A stretch of DNA of 64,000 nucleotides. Origin: Ricordea florida. Taxonomy: Eukaryota > Cnidaria > Anthozoa > Corallimorpharia > Ricordeidae. The position numbers and the translations under genes are program-made. The stretch's first letter is position 1. The number at the start of each line of letters is the position of its first letter. The stretch is from positions 30,356,591 to 30,420,590 of the forward strand of contig OX453276.1 of the NCBI GenBank assembly GCA_949710005.1. The letters run 5' to 3'. The notes beneath the pieces were generated by a model. The model saw only the letters and a program-made list of their open reading frames with translations. It was not told where the DNA came from and did not search any database. Positions 29,601 to 42,596 of this stretch are shown one piece after another.

Positions 29601-32600
29601 GTAGTTTGTGTCCAAATTACTCAGAACAAGTTCCCACTGACCCACGGGATTCTCTCCCCAGTTAAAAAGCGTCGTAATAAACCAGTTTGTCAGGTTTCTA
29701 TAACCTGTTAAGTTGTCTATTCTTCGCTTTCGAGTGAGCGGTGACACTGTACCAGTTGGCGCTTTTAGCTGCAAGAACAAGTCTCCCCGGCGAGCGAAAT
29801 CCAGATTTACTTTGATTTGCACGTGTTCCAGAAACTTTATCTGACAGTTAGAACTCGTTATATCAATGGATACTCTCAGTTCACCTTCAGAAGGGATGTC
29901 CCTTAGAAATAGAACACATAGTAAACAGAGTTTTAAAAACATTTCTATCAGTAGTTGGAAGAAAGAAACATTAAATGACAAAATATGAGCGGTCCATAAC
30001 CTGGTTATGGACTTGTAATACGAGTGTTAACGTACTTGTTTTGATTGCTTCCGTCAACCACACAACTTAGCTGTTCTGGAACGTTTTTCCATTTTTTTGC
30101 TATGTACACCATTCTACCGACATCCATAAGACCAAACCCATAAAACGTACTGATCATCAAACCAACTGCGTTTGTTACCCATTTCCCACGTGATACGTCT
30201 TTTTCTAACGGTTCTGGTCTTGAGCTTCTTACAATCACGTGCTGAACATCACGCCATGTGAGCCTGGGACTGAGAGAGACAGAAAAACAGTCAAATCCGT
30301 TGACATGACAAAGATACTGTAATTTATTAAGTCTCGCTTTCTAGTAAATATATTATTTCTAACTGCCTATATCTCAACAGATCTCAGACCTAATGGATCC
30401 AACCACATGTCATGATCAACACAAGTCAATTAAGTTACATTGAAAGCTTCGAACAAAACTTTGTAACTACTCAACTCACATGTTATAAACTGCTTTATGT
30501 TTGTTATACTGTGATATTTAGTACAAAAATGCAGTTCACTTACTTTGCCTGCAAAGTTACTGCAATAAGTCCTGACGCCATTGCTGTAGCTGCTGATGTT
30601 GCAGAAAAGTCCTTCGAACATCCGGTTTTTTCGTCAGCGGTAACCTGTGTACAGTGGATTCAAGTTCATATATCTCAATAATATTGTAATCATCATACAT
30701 GAAAATGAGAAATTGCCACTAAAAGAAAAACACATTGCATTACCGATAACCAAGAAATACACTTCTTTTGCCAGTTTGGTAACATCTAAAAAATCACAGT
30801 GATTCTAAAAATCAGAGCAGACTAATGTATATGGTACAAAAATTAATAGAGGTATATATGAATTGTATAAATGCAGGAGCCGATTAGCTCCTGGCAAATG
30901 GTGTAGCCAGTGTGATGCAGAAATCCATAGTGTTGTAATACCCTTTAGCAGTTGAACAATATTACACTGCGGCGAGAAGATATGAATTTTACGTCAGTCG
31001 TGCGGCAAGTCGCAAGAACAATATCTCATGAGTGAGCGCAGCGAAGGAGTGATATTAGGGACCGTGAGCAAAACACGACGACGACGTCGACTAGAAAGGC
31101 ACCAAACAATAGCGTTGATGAACGAAGCAATGAAACTGCACGTGCAAAATACAGTCTGGTAGATTTGTTTGCCGTCCTTTGCAAAACAACAACATGAAAT
31201 GACCATTTTTCAGGTTTTCTGGAAGTCGCGAGTGCACAACGACAAAACTGCCAAGAGAAATTTCTAATGAACTGTGAACGGGGTTAAGTTGAAAAAATCT
31301 GCGATTTGAAAAGTTATGGAAAGAAAATGAAACACGCCTGCCGCCATTGGTACAGGAGAAAAACAAATCCATTTTTTCGAACGTGCCCTCCTCGGCGTCG
31401 TCGTCGTTCTTGCTTAAACTCCCTATTGTTCTTGCCACGAGAACATAAAATTCATATCTTCGAGCTAACGAGTCACTTTCTTTTCATTATATAGACAAAA
31501 ACACATTATGAAGTTCGTCTGGCAGTTTTGTACGCAAACTGAATTGTGAAAGGCGGGAAGTGACGTCATTGATATCCTCACTGGTGAGGATATGGAAAAT
31601 ACGGTTATATCACTACGGTTCCGGATGTAGTTTCGTATGAATTTTATGAGTGGTGTAATTCCGGTCTCAGTAAAACACTCGCGTCCATATAATAAAATAG
31701 GTAGCCCAAGGCTACATGTGTGGGACATTACAGCAACACATGCATAGAGGAACAAGTGCTGGACGGGGGGAAGGGGGGTACACGGCACTCCCAGTAATTT
31801 TGGATAGGTGTGTGCAAGCCAGCTCCTTATACCCTGCACCTCTTTGAGGATGCAACCGGAAACAGTAGCATTGCGTGACAACCCAGATAACATTGCGTGA
31901 CTACCCAAATAACAGCTAACAGTGCACTGCAACACATGAAGCTTTCTTAAATCTCTTTCTCAGTGCTCTTAGGGATAGATAGGCACCCTATCTAAGGATT
32001 AAATTGGGAAAACAGGGCCAACAGGGGCAAAAGCGACATCCCATGGCTCGATTAGCATATGTTATTATAGGTTGCAGCCCATATATTTGAGTAAACCTCC
32101 CTCAGGCTGGTGGAGTAGACAGATCTACTCGATCTTAGATGGCTCTCAGTGCCTGCCACGCTGGCACTTTATGATGCAATTTTAACTTTTAAATGTTTAG
32201 GGGGATTAGCCCAAAAGTATCTTAGCTCACGCTTTCATACACGTACTTCTGTTCCTGGAAGAAACACTAGAAATAAGAACAAATTAGATATTCCAGCGTT
32301 TAATACAGCTGCTGGTCAGCGCTCTTTTATATATCAAGCGGTGAAATGCTGGAACACGCTCCCTGAAGAAATCACTGAATGTGAAAGCTTACACAGTTTG
32401 AAATCTAAAGCTAAGACCCATTTCTATACTGTTTTCAAATGAATCTATCCATTTTATTATATTTTTCATTATTTTTCACATCATAAATCCATTGAAGGCC
32501 GATAAAAACATTTTGGATCGATTTTGCCGAATTTACCCCAAGATGAGTGTTAAATTCAAGGAATGTACTCAATGGCAGAAGCTTTTTTTACATAGTAACG

Positions 32601-35600
32601 GCCATAGCAACGGTTGTTTATTGTCAGAAAATGACTGAAACTGTAGATAAATGTTTAAAATATATAAATAATACATTGTGGGAAAGCTTTGAATGGCTGT
32701 ACAGATATCTAAATCTAATAACTTGTGAAAAGCGTCTCTTGAATCGACATCACAGGGTTTTTCATTTACCCTATGAAGCTGAATATTTCCTCCAATTTGT
32801 GTAACTTTTCTCATACTTAGAGCAATTATTTATCCCCTACCGTCCCCCTCCCCAAAGTGCAACCCTCCATCTCCCCCCCACCCGCCACTGCTGGCTCATT
32901 AAATGCTTAACTTATGTACAAGAAACTGTAGGAGCATTTTTCTCAAGTGTCCACTTTTGGACTGTCTGACCTCACGGTAAAAAATTCTGGTTTCAAACGG
33001 ATTTCCCGAAACAAAGGGACGGACCATTAGAAAAGTGATGGGGGGGGGGGGGGGAATTTTCAGCTTGCACGAATTTTTTTTTTCGCTCACTACTTGTGCA
33101 GGAATTTTTTTTCAGGTGAACCTCTCTGCACGAATTTTTTTTACTACGTGTGAAAAAGTCACAATTGGACCAATAGCGTCGTGATGCAATAAACCTTAAA
33201 ACTCACAACAGTTTTACTTGGGTCATGTGACAGGAGATAATTTGTCCACTCGGTTTGGTGCAAAATAAGGTAATGCCAATATAAAGCCTGTCATCAAACT
33301 TTTATTGGAAACATTTTGGTTTATTGCACAGAAAGGAGCATAACTTAACACGCTATGTTTGTTTTGAAGTCAAATGTTGTTTCCTAATTAAGCTACAAAT
33401 TTTGGCGTATAGGCCTTAAAAACTGACTTTATCAAGGCGTGGATAGTTACCATAGCAACCATTTCAAATAAAACCTTCCCAATTTCTTTTCTTCTAATGA
33501 GTATAATCACATGTAATTGAAGTTTCTTGACCAAATTGCAAAAAATTGTTTGGTGTAGTTCAGGATGGAAGACCACCGTAAGTGTAAATAAAGGTCCAAT
33601 TATTTGTAGGAACCTCGAAACTCATTGCCTATCCTACGGAACATACCTACAAGGCCTACATATGGGAGTACCTAAGTATGGGTCTACTCATTACAAATAA
33701 GTGGTCAACAGAGAACTCCCTCACTCACCACATTCCCCAGGCCTCTTAATGAGTCTCCACTGAATGCAGCCGCCATGATTGATGGACACTCTTCTGCATA
33801 ACTTGGATTGGAGAAATCTTTATTGACACCGTTGATTGCTATAGTATAGATGCTATTCACATAGCCATTGTATGCACAACTGTCTTGTGTTATTCCACCA
33901 TTTCCAGCGGCAAAAGTGTAAATAGAACCCAGACGTCCACGGCCCTAGAACAAAAAAAGAACTCTCTTTGGCTGATTGCAATATTAATCATCAAGATATA
34001 AGTTTACACCCAGCAGCTGAATTCAATTTAATTTTTATGCAGTTTATGCACTGGAAAAACTGTAAGATTGCTTTTCCTTGGCTAAATAACGGAAGCACAA
34101 GTTCCTCAGTATCAGTATCTCGGGACATTTTCTTAAAGTCTACATGCTTAGAAAAAAAGCAAGGATTTTAAGTACCTCCTCTACGCCGAGTTTCAGAGCT
34201 GTACTGGCCATTTTTCCTGGTCCTTCAACTTCCCAGCCCATATCCCCAGGTCCCCAGCTGTTTGAATAGATGTCAATTAAGTCTCTTCTGTAACTCAGGG
34301 CTTTGGCTTCAGTCACATCAGTTGATCTCAGGTGATCATCATACAGACGAATACCTAGCATACACAGTCAGTCACATTATGAACATATTTCCAACGGTAT
34401 CATGATCAAACAATATTTTCAGTAAAATTGTAGCGCACAGACACAGAGAAATAATACTATCAACAACATGACAACAAAACAACAACATAACAAAAGGTTC
34501 TCCTGGACTGGCAGTCACAAGGGAATACTGCACCATTTTCGGTAAGGAAACACAGCTTTCACTCTGATCACGCCTCACCTCCAATCTTAGCATTGAATGC
34601 TAACCCCACCCCACAGATACCATTGTTGGCAGCACCAGCAATAATCCCAGCGCAGTTATTGCCATGTCTGAAATCAATTAAATTCAAGTCCATGTTTAGT
34701 GCATAGAGAGGAACGTAGCCTGGTGCTCATTATAGTTCTATTTAGTTATACAGTTCTTATTCATCCTAAAATTTGCGCGCGCTTTCCTAGCGCTTTCCCG
34801 GCACCCTTATTTAAGAAATAAAATACATGTACCGTGTTTCTATCGAATTTTAGTATACATCTACTAGCGTTCTATCACAAATGCCGCACTCTGATTGGCT
34901 ACGCTACCATTATCTATTCTGTGATAGATAGTGAGTAGCATAGTAGTGTGCCCTTGCTAACAAAATGGCGGCCGCTTCTTCACGTTTTCGAAGTGTCTGT
35001 GAAGAAGATTTAGACAGTTTACTGGTCGAGGCTGTTCCAGAAAAGACAAAGTTTTGAACGACTAGTAGATTTATACTAAAACAATTAGATTTTATTCGCT
35101 CTCGATTTCTATGCATGATAGTTGACGAGGGCGCAGCCCTCGTCAACTATCATGCGATAGAAATCTCGAGCTCATAACCTAATTGTTTAATAGAAACACA
35201 AGTGGAAGTTTGAGAGAACGAGAAATGCTGTGGGAACACGAGCCGCAGGCGAGTGGTTCCACAGCTTTTTCGAGTTCTATAGCTCGATAGAAACACGGAG
35301 AACATGTTTTTTATCTCTTTCAGAAAACACCGCGACGAAAAAAAGGAGAACATTTTGTTAACTTTGATGACCAAAATGTAAATTCTCTTTGGTCGCGTCA
35401 TCATTACGTCAACAGCTCGTGCTAGTTCTGTGTTTCCATCGTGTTGTAGAAACATGAATTCTAACCAATCGCGCGCACTTTCTTAGGACTGTTTTCTAAT
35501 ATCATTTATAAAATAACTGAGGCAAGCTGTGATTCGTCGATAGGTGTGTTTAGATTAGGGTAAGTAAACGAGGTTTTAAGCTCACGCTTTCTGAGAAATA

Positions 35601-38600
35601 TTCTATTAAAGGAATATAATACTTTTTACATAGCCTTATCCCAACATAAGGGGAATTTCTAGGGAGAGTTCAAGACAGTTGTGCAAATCCAAGGACAAAG
35701 TCGAGGATTTGCAAAACTGTGTCTAATTCTCTCAACCCCATTTATGGACCGGTCATTATTTGCAGGTGAGGGGGGCTGGAGAAAGTAGGTGGTGGGTAAC
35801 CAATTTTTATGCATGGCCAAAATGGGGGCTGCATAAATTTGCTCAAATATATAGCAAGCAAAAACTCTCTTTGATTTTTATATCATACATTCAGGAGAGA
35901 GGAGACCATGTTGTTTTTACCTGACCCCCTCTCCCCTCCTCTCCTCTCTCCTGAAAGCATGAAATAAAAATCAAAGAGAATCTTTGCTCGCTATATATTT
36001 GAGAAAATTCACGTAGCCCCCATTTTGGCCATACATAAAAATTGGTGACCACCACCTACTTGCACCAGCCCCACCCTATAACCAATGACCGATCCTTTAG
36101 GAGGTCAAAACGAAAAGGATATTCTACTCAACTGATAATCATGTTTGGTATGGACTTCGCAAAATCTAACCACTGGTAACGCGTTCCTGCCATGCAGATC
36201 TCATTCCCATTTTGTCTAGGAAAAAGATCCGTCGGCACAAAACGACCTCATGGAAATACGTGCACACAAAGACCTTCTTACTGACAAGGTCTCTATAATA
36301 TTAATTACCCTGGAACAATGTTGGATTTGCGCCTCGGCACTGCGTCGTCATCCACAAAATCATAGCTGGCGTCGGCGTACTGTAATCAAAAAACGGTGAC
36401 CAATGAGAACAGACCTCTAGCCCGGTGACCAATGAGAACAGACCTCTAGCCCGGGCTTAAATCACATATCGTTCTGTAATTTCTGGCAGTGATGAACGTG
36501 ATTCATTTAAAACTCCCTGCAGAGCGAAGACCGCGACCTCACAAGCAAATGTGACCTTGAAATAATCATGACAGTTTGCAATACTCTTCCTATCAGGAGG
36601 ATGTTTGGTGTTTTATCATTACAAAATCGCAAATAGTAGTGCTGGGGTAGAAGGGTGATTGGATTAAGCGGCCAAACACCAGCAGTTTTGCCGTCACAAG
36701 AAAAAATCCATCCATTCTTAAGCGATGAAAAAAATGTATTCAGTTTTGCTTGGGAATTTGGACCTTCAACATAGTACCCTCGAACCCTGAAATGGAGCAC
36801 TCGACCAACCACATGGAACCTTATACCCTCCACATGGAACCTCGGACCCGGCATGTTTCTGTACTACAAGAAAGCTCAAAACTGCCTATCTGTGATTAAT
36901 TCAGATGCTACATGCACAAATATGTACATTGCAACCAGGTGAACAATGATGCTACGTTGATTTAAAATAATGAATGTGACTTACAAAGTTTCAGTTCACC
37001 GACCCGACCTTGCAACACCCCTGTCGAGTGTCTTCTTCAAGTGCTATTGGGCAAGGCTGTGAAGCTCCAGCCTTTTATACCACCTGTAAAAGTGGTCCAA
37101 GAAATTACAAAGAATTAAGCAACATGTATAAACTTACATAGTTAGCTGTCAGTTCAGGATGATCCTTGTCGACTCCATCATCAACTACGGCTACAACAAC
37201 ATCTTTTCCAGTGTAGCCCTCTTCCCAAACAGATGTGATGTTAAAAGTTGGCAGACCATCATTCCGATGCTGTAAATGAAAATGCAACACCAGTTAAAAG
37301 ACGTTTTGTAAAGGTAATCATACGGTTTTTCTCGTTCAATTTGGAATTATTTTGCACGAGTGAGTTTTTGAAAAAGCGGAAATTGTTTCGGCGAGTGCAA
37401 TTTCAGCTTTTTGAAAAACTCACAAGTGCAAATTAATTCCAAATTGAACGAGAAAAACTGTATGATTACTTATTTATAATATAAACATGAAAAAATTCGC
37501 GTGGAGGAAGTGCCGGAAGATCTTATTGCGGACAGGAAGTGAGCATCTGACGCGGATTTGACACTTAATTTACTGATTGGCTGATGAAGAGCAGCTGATA
37601 ACGCTCCGAACTCATAGCGGTTCGTTTTAAAATAAAGAATATCATTGTACTGGTGTTACACTTTTTGCACTATTGTTACACTTTTTGCACTGGTGTTACA
37701 TCTGAACTACACTGCTCTCAACCAATCAGAATCGAATAATTTTTTCATGTATATTATTAATAAGGTAACTGAACTGCATTAAATATTGCATGCTCTTGGA
37801 TTGAGGAGTTCTAATGTTGGAAGGTTAGATAGATAGATAGATCCCTTTATTTAACAAAGGTATAAAACTCCTTCAATATTACATACACATAATATTGGTA
37901 TCAATGGAGCCGTTAAAACTAGAATGAAATATTATTATTGAATATGGATATGTAACTATTTACAATTATTTACAATAAAATACTTATTGATAATAACTAA
38001 CTAACAAAATAAAATAAACAAACAAATAAATAAATAAATAAATAAATATGTAAATAAACAGGTAAATAGATAATAAGTAAATAAATGAAAGAAAAAACTA
38101 TATATATATACATATTTAAGTTGAAAAAAAAATAAAAAAAAAAAATAAAAAGTCTAAGTATTACACTGACTGTTAAAAACTATACAGCCATGGTAGAAAA
38201 ACGCTCTTTTTGTACTTTCAAGTTTTACTGTAGGAGTCCTGAGCATGTTGCTTAGCCTGGTCGTGCGAACACTAACATCTCTATTAGTAAAGGTAATCAT
38301 ACGGTTTCGAGTTCAATTTGGAATTAATTTGCACGAGCGAGTTTTTCAAAAAGCTGAAATTGCACGAGCCGCTTCGGCGAGTGCAATTTCAGCTTTTTGA
38401 AAAACTCACAAGTACAAATTAATTCCAAATTGAACGAGAAAAGCCGTATGATTACTTATTAATAATATAAACATGAAAAAATTCGCCTGGAAGAAGTACC
38501 GGGAGATCTCATTGCGGACGGACAGGAAGTAAGCATTTGACGCGGATTTTACACTTTATTTACTGATTGGCTGATGAAGATCAACTGATAACGCTACGAA

Positions 38601-41600
38601 CTCAAAGCGGTTCGTTTAAAAATAAAGAATATCATAATCCAGAAAATCGATGTGTAATTTGCACTGGTATTACACTTTTTGCACTGGTATTACACTTTTT
38701 GCACTGGTGTTACTCTTGAACTGCACTGCTCTCAACCAATCAGAATCGAGTAATTTTTTCATGTATATTATTAAAAATAAAATAATTTCTTAAAAATTGG
38801 GGGCATTTGTCTTCAAGGCATCGCTTGACTAAGAGCAAAATAACTTTTCTGAAGTTTTCATATCTCAAGGGTTGGACTAGGAGTGTCTCTCTCTGTCCCT
38901 TATGTTTTCTTGGTTCTGATTGTTTAATTACTGAGAAGGCATGCATCTGTTGTGATTGGCCAGTGTGTAACTTTAGTTTGGTTTCTCGACAGTTGTTTGG
39001 TCCAGTAACTACAGTTAGCGAACACTTTATTGGATGTTCTGTAAAGACAAAGCTAAGTGCTTATTCGCAATTTGAACAGAATAAGAAGACCACCTGTAGA
39101 AAGCGAAGCCAAAAGGTGAGTCCTCTGTTATACTACGACAAGTGAATAAATACATAGAGGATATTACACGGTGGCGAGAAGATATGAATTTTATGTTCGA
39201 GTGGCAAGAACAACATCTCTCGAATGAGTGCAGCGAACGAGTAGGATATTGTTCTAGCCACGAGAAACAGGATTTGACCAAAACAGGTTTGACCCTCCCA
39301 AATTTGTAAAAATTTTACCGACGACACCTACTTCCAAAGCTCCGGCCCACCCATACCCAAGAAAAAACGTACCTTCCCTAATCACTGTTCATCCAAACAG
39401 AACAATGACGTTTCATTGATAAGAAAAGATCATGCGGATTTTACCCACTGTAATGTCCGTGCAAAAATCTCGGTAACCCAGCATTAAATCAACGTATATA
39501 ACAAGGAATGTACTTTGTTTGACCATATTAAATAAGTCATGAAGAAAGGAAATTTAGCTTACAATGTACCACTGTTCACCCCACATCCCATCAGAGAATG
39601 AGATAGAAAGAGGGTTGTACTTTTTTAACTTCTGCTGCTGATACCACTCCACCTAGAAGTAGAGAAATTAAAGTACAGTCGAAACTCTGGTAAGCAACCA
39701 CGGAGTGGAACAATAAGGGACGGACCATTAGAAAAGTGATGGGGGGGGGGGTGGGGAAAAAAACAAAAAAAATTCATGCAAGGGAAAATGCCAAGGAAAA
39801 AAATTCATGCAAAGAAGAAGGTAAAAAAAAAGTCATGCAGAAGGAAGGTCCAATTGTGACTTTTTCACACGTAGTAAAAAAAAATCGTGCAGAGGGGTTC
39901 ACCTGAAAAAAAAATTCCTGCACAAGCTGTGAGCGAAAAAAAAAATTCGTGCAAGCTGAAAATTACCCACGCCCCCCCCCCCCATCACTTTTCTAATGGT
40001 CCGTCCCTAAGGGGTGGTCGTGTACGAGAGTGCTAATCAAATTAGCATAAAGATTATGCAACATAAAATATGTAGTTATTTAAAATAGTCCAGTCGCTGT
40101 AATCAGGTTCCAAAATCACTTTATATTTGCCTGCTAAAGAAGAGGCGACCAACATGACCAGCTCCCAGTTGGCTTGATAGCTCAGTAGGTAGAGCACTGC
40201 TCCGGTATTGCAGAGGTCATGGGATCGAATCCCGTTCAGGCCTGATTTTTTTTTTTTTTTTTTTAGGCTTTAATTTTACAGGTGCTTTTTTTTATAGTAC
40301 ATAACTGCAATGATCAATTAATGTTATTACATATTACTCCGCAGTTCAAATATATGGTCTTTCATATATTCAATTGCAAAGAAGAGGTTTGCAAGTGTTG
40401 AGTTTGACGAATCTTACTCTTTTTGACTGATGGCTTACGAGAATTTAAAAACAAAGGAAAAGACCAGTTCGTAATTCTCAAAAGTGGTCGCGGTCGCTTA
40501 CAGGAGCGGTCGCTTACAAGAGCCTTTCATTACACAGTTTAAATGACAGGTTAAACGAGATTTCACAAATTAAAGTGGTCGCGACTAGAGCCGGTCTCTT
40601 ACGAGAGTGGTCGCAAAGAGCGCTCCGATTGTAATTACGATTACTCCATTCGGTGTAAAGTCGGCATTTCAGTGTATAGTATTTGAAGGGTTGATCTAGA
40701 TCCCGGAGTCCAGGTCGCCTTGAGCAGCGGACAGGAACAGGAAGGGGGATGCAGGTTCTGGGAACGAGATTGTTCACGCGTGCATTTTTAAACAGGCATC
40801 ATGTAAGCAAGAAATGATCACGTTTTCAACCCGTGGCGATCAATCTCATCAGTAAGGGTGGATCGAAACGGATATTTCAAATCCGAGGACGATACTGCCG
40901 TTATTCTCCGATAACGATATCGATACTGTAATGTCATTGAGTCAAATATAAGTTACGTGATCTATTTGACAAAACAATACCTACTGTTAATGATCCTGAT
41001 TACCGTTTAAATTACTCTATAGTTGCGTTAACAACACAATCAAATAAGTACAAAAATCTCAACCAGGAGCCCATTACTAGGAGCGTTTCTCTCCCATATT
41101 ACATTTTGGATCGGGCGTTTTGACAGACCTAGTTATTTTTAGAAACGCGTTGTTCTCGTCACTTTCGATCTCATATCAGCTTCCACAGATTTGTGATCCT
41201 GCTTCAGTTTATTTCAACGGTTGGTCATGTTGGGGTTGTTTTGTTACAAACAAAACCAGCCCACCTCTATGAAGACCACTATCCTCCTAGAAATGGCTTG
41301 TACAAATACAATGGATTACTGGAAAATGAAATTTGTGAGAATTCTTTAGCACAGATATGACTTGGCTGAGGGTCTGAATGGGGTTCAATGTTTGGTGTTA
41401 TTTTCCCATAATTTTTACTGTTTGCTGTTAAATTGGCCATTTTTTTTTCATGTTTACTGTTTCCGAAGAAAATACTGTTAAGTGTTTGGAGGATTCTTAG
41501 GACATATTCGGCAATGGTCAGACCTCTTCGTTAGTCTTTGAAAAGAAAAAAACTCCTTGATATACTAAACAAAATAACATTAGCCTTTTTGGAGCCGTTT

Positions 41601-42565
41601 TGGCTTCTTTCGGGAAAAAAATGCTGTTTGCAAAATTTTTTAATGTTAGGTTTTAAATGCCTACGATGTGACTGTTTCAGGTTACAAAGCCAACTGAGTT
41701 AAGTGTTTTCGAGGTACCACCATTCAGACCCTCTTGGCTGATTTGGCAGCTATATTGCTTTTGCCAATGCGTGCGAACCTCGGTGAAAGCACAATCATTT
41801 CGTGCGAAAAGTGTATGATAAAGTAAGTCCGTCAAAAAGCCCGGTCAAGAATATAGTGTAGAGGAATGCTCATAATGATGGGCTTCCCTTTCAACTTATT
41901 AACAAAAACATCACGGTACTCTACATCGCAGAAGAGTTCACTCGTTACTCAGTCTCGAGCACAGAGTGTTGCAGCTTCCTTGTCAGCGGTTGCACGCCGG
42001 CGCGAGACATAGCACGGTATCGAAAGCATCGATATTTTTCGCTGGTATTGATATCTATTTTTTGATCTGACCTCGGTATTGCCGGTACTGAATATTTGGT
42101 ATCGATACCGGCCCATCCTTACTTATGTGAACATCCGCTAATTAGTATCATTGAATGTTTTTCGGCGGCCATTTCACCCTCACTTTTTCGTCCTTCTACA
42201 CATTTCACCCCCTCAATTTCCTTCCAAGTCCCTTATTCCAAATTTTGTCCTTCTCTCTCTTCCACTTACCCCTTCGGCGCAACTAAAACAGTTTTAGTGC
42301 AAGACCCCATAAATGTGGTAAACACTGTTAAAGTTTTGGACAGACTTACCCTAGAATCTGAAGCCAGGGATCTGTCAATTTCTGATGCCAAGGAAAGCTT
42401 TCCAGATCTCTTTGCCACATGTGGATGTTTAAGGATATGGTAGTCTAGAAACAGCTGTAATAAAATGCAGTGACACTGGTAATAAGTTGTTGCAAGAAAG
42501 GATTGAGGGGAAGTTGACATAAACATACATACATACATACATACATACATACATACATACATACA

Positions 42566-42596
<31 letters not shown>

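Noticed and set aside
40171..40243. Functional tRNA gene
   Set aside because: The anticodon loop is irregular and the unit ends in a long T run, as in SINE heads.
42096..42443. Plus-strand frame of 115 codons ending near [11 protein letters not shown]
   Set aside because: Mostly low-complexity Pro/Ser translation with no recognised domain; a short exon-like part could not be tied to any gene.
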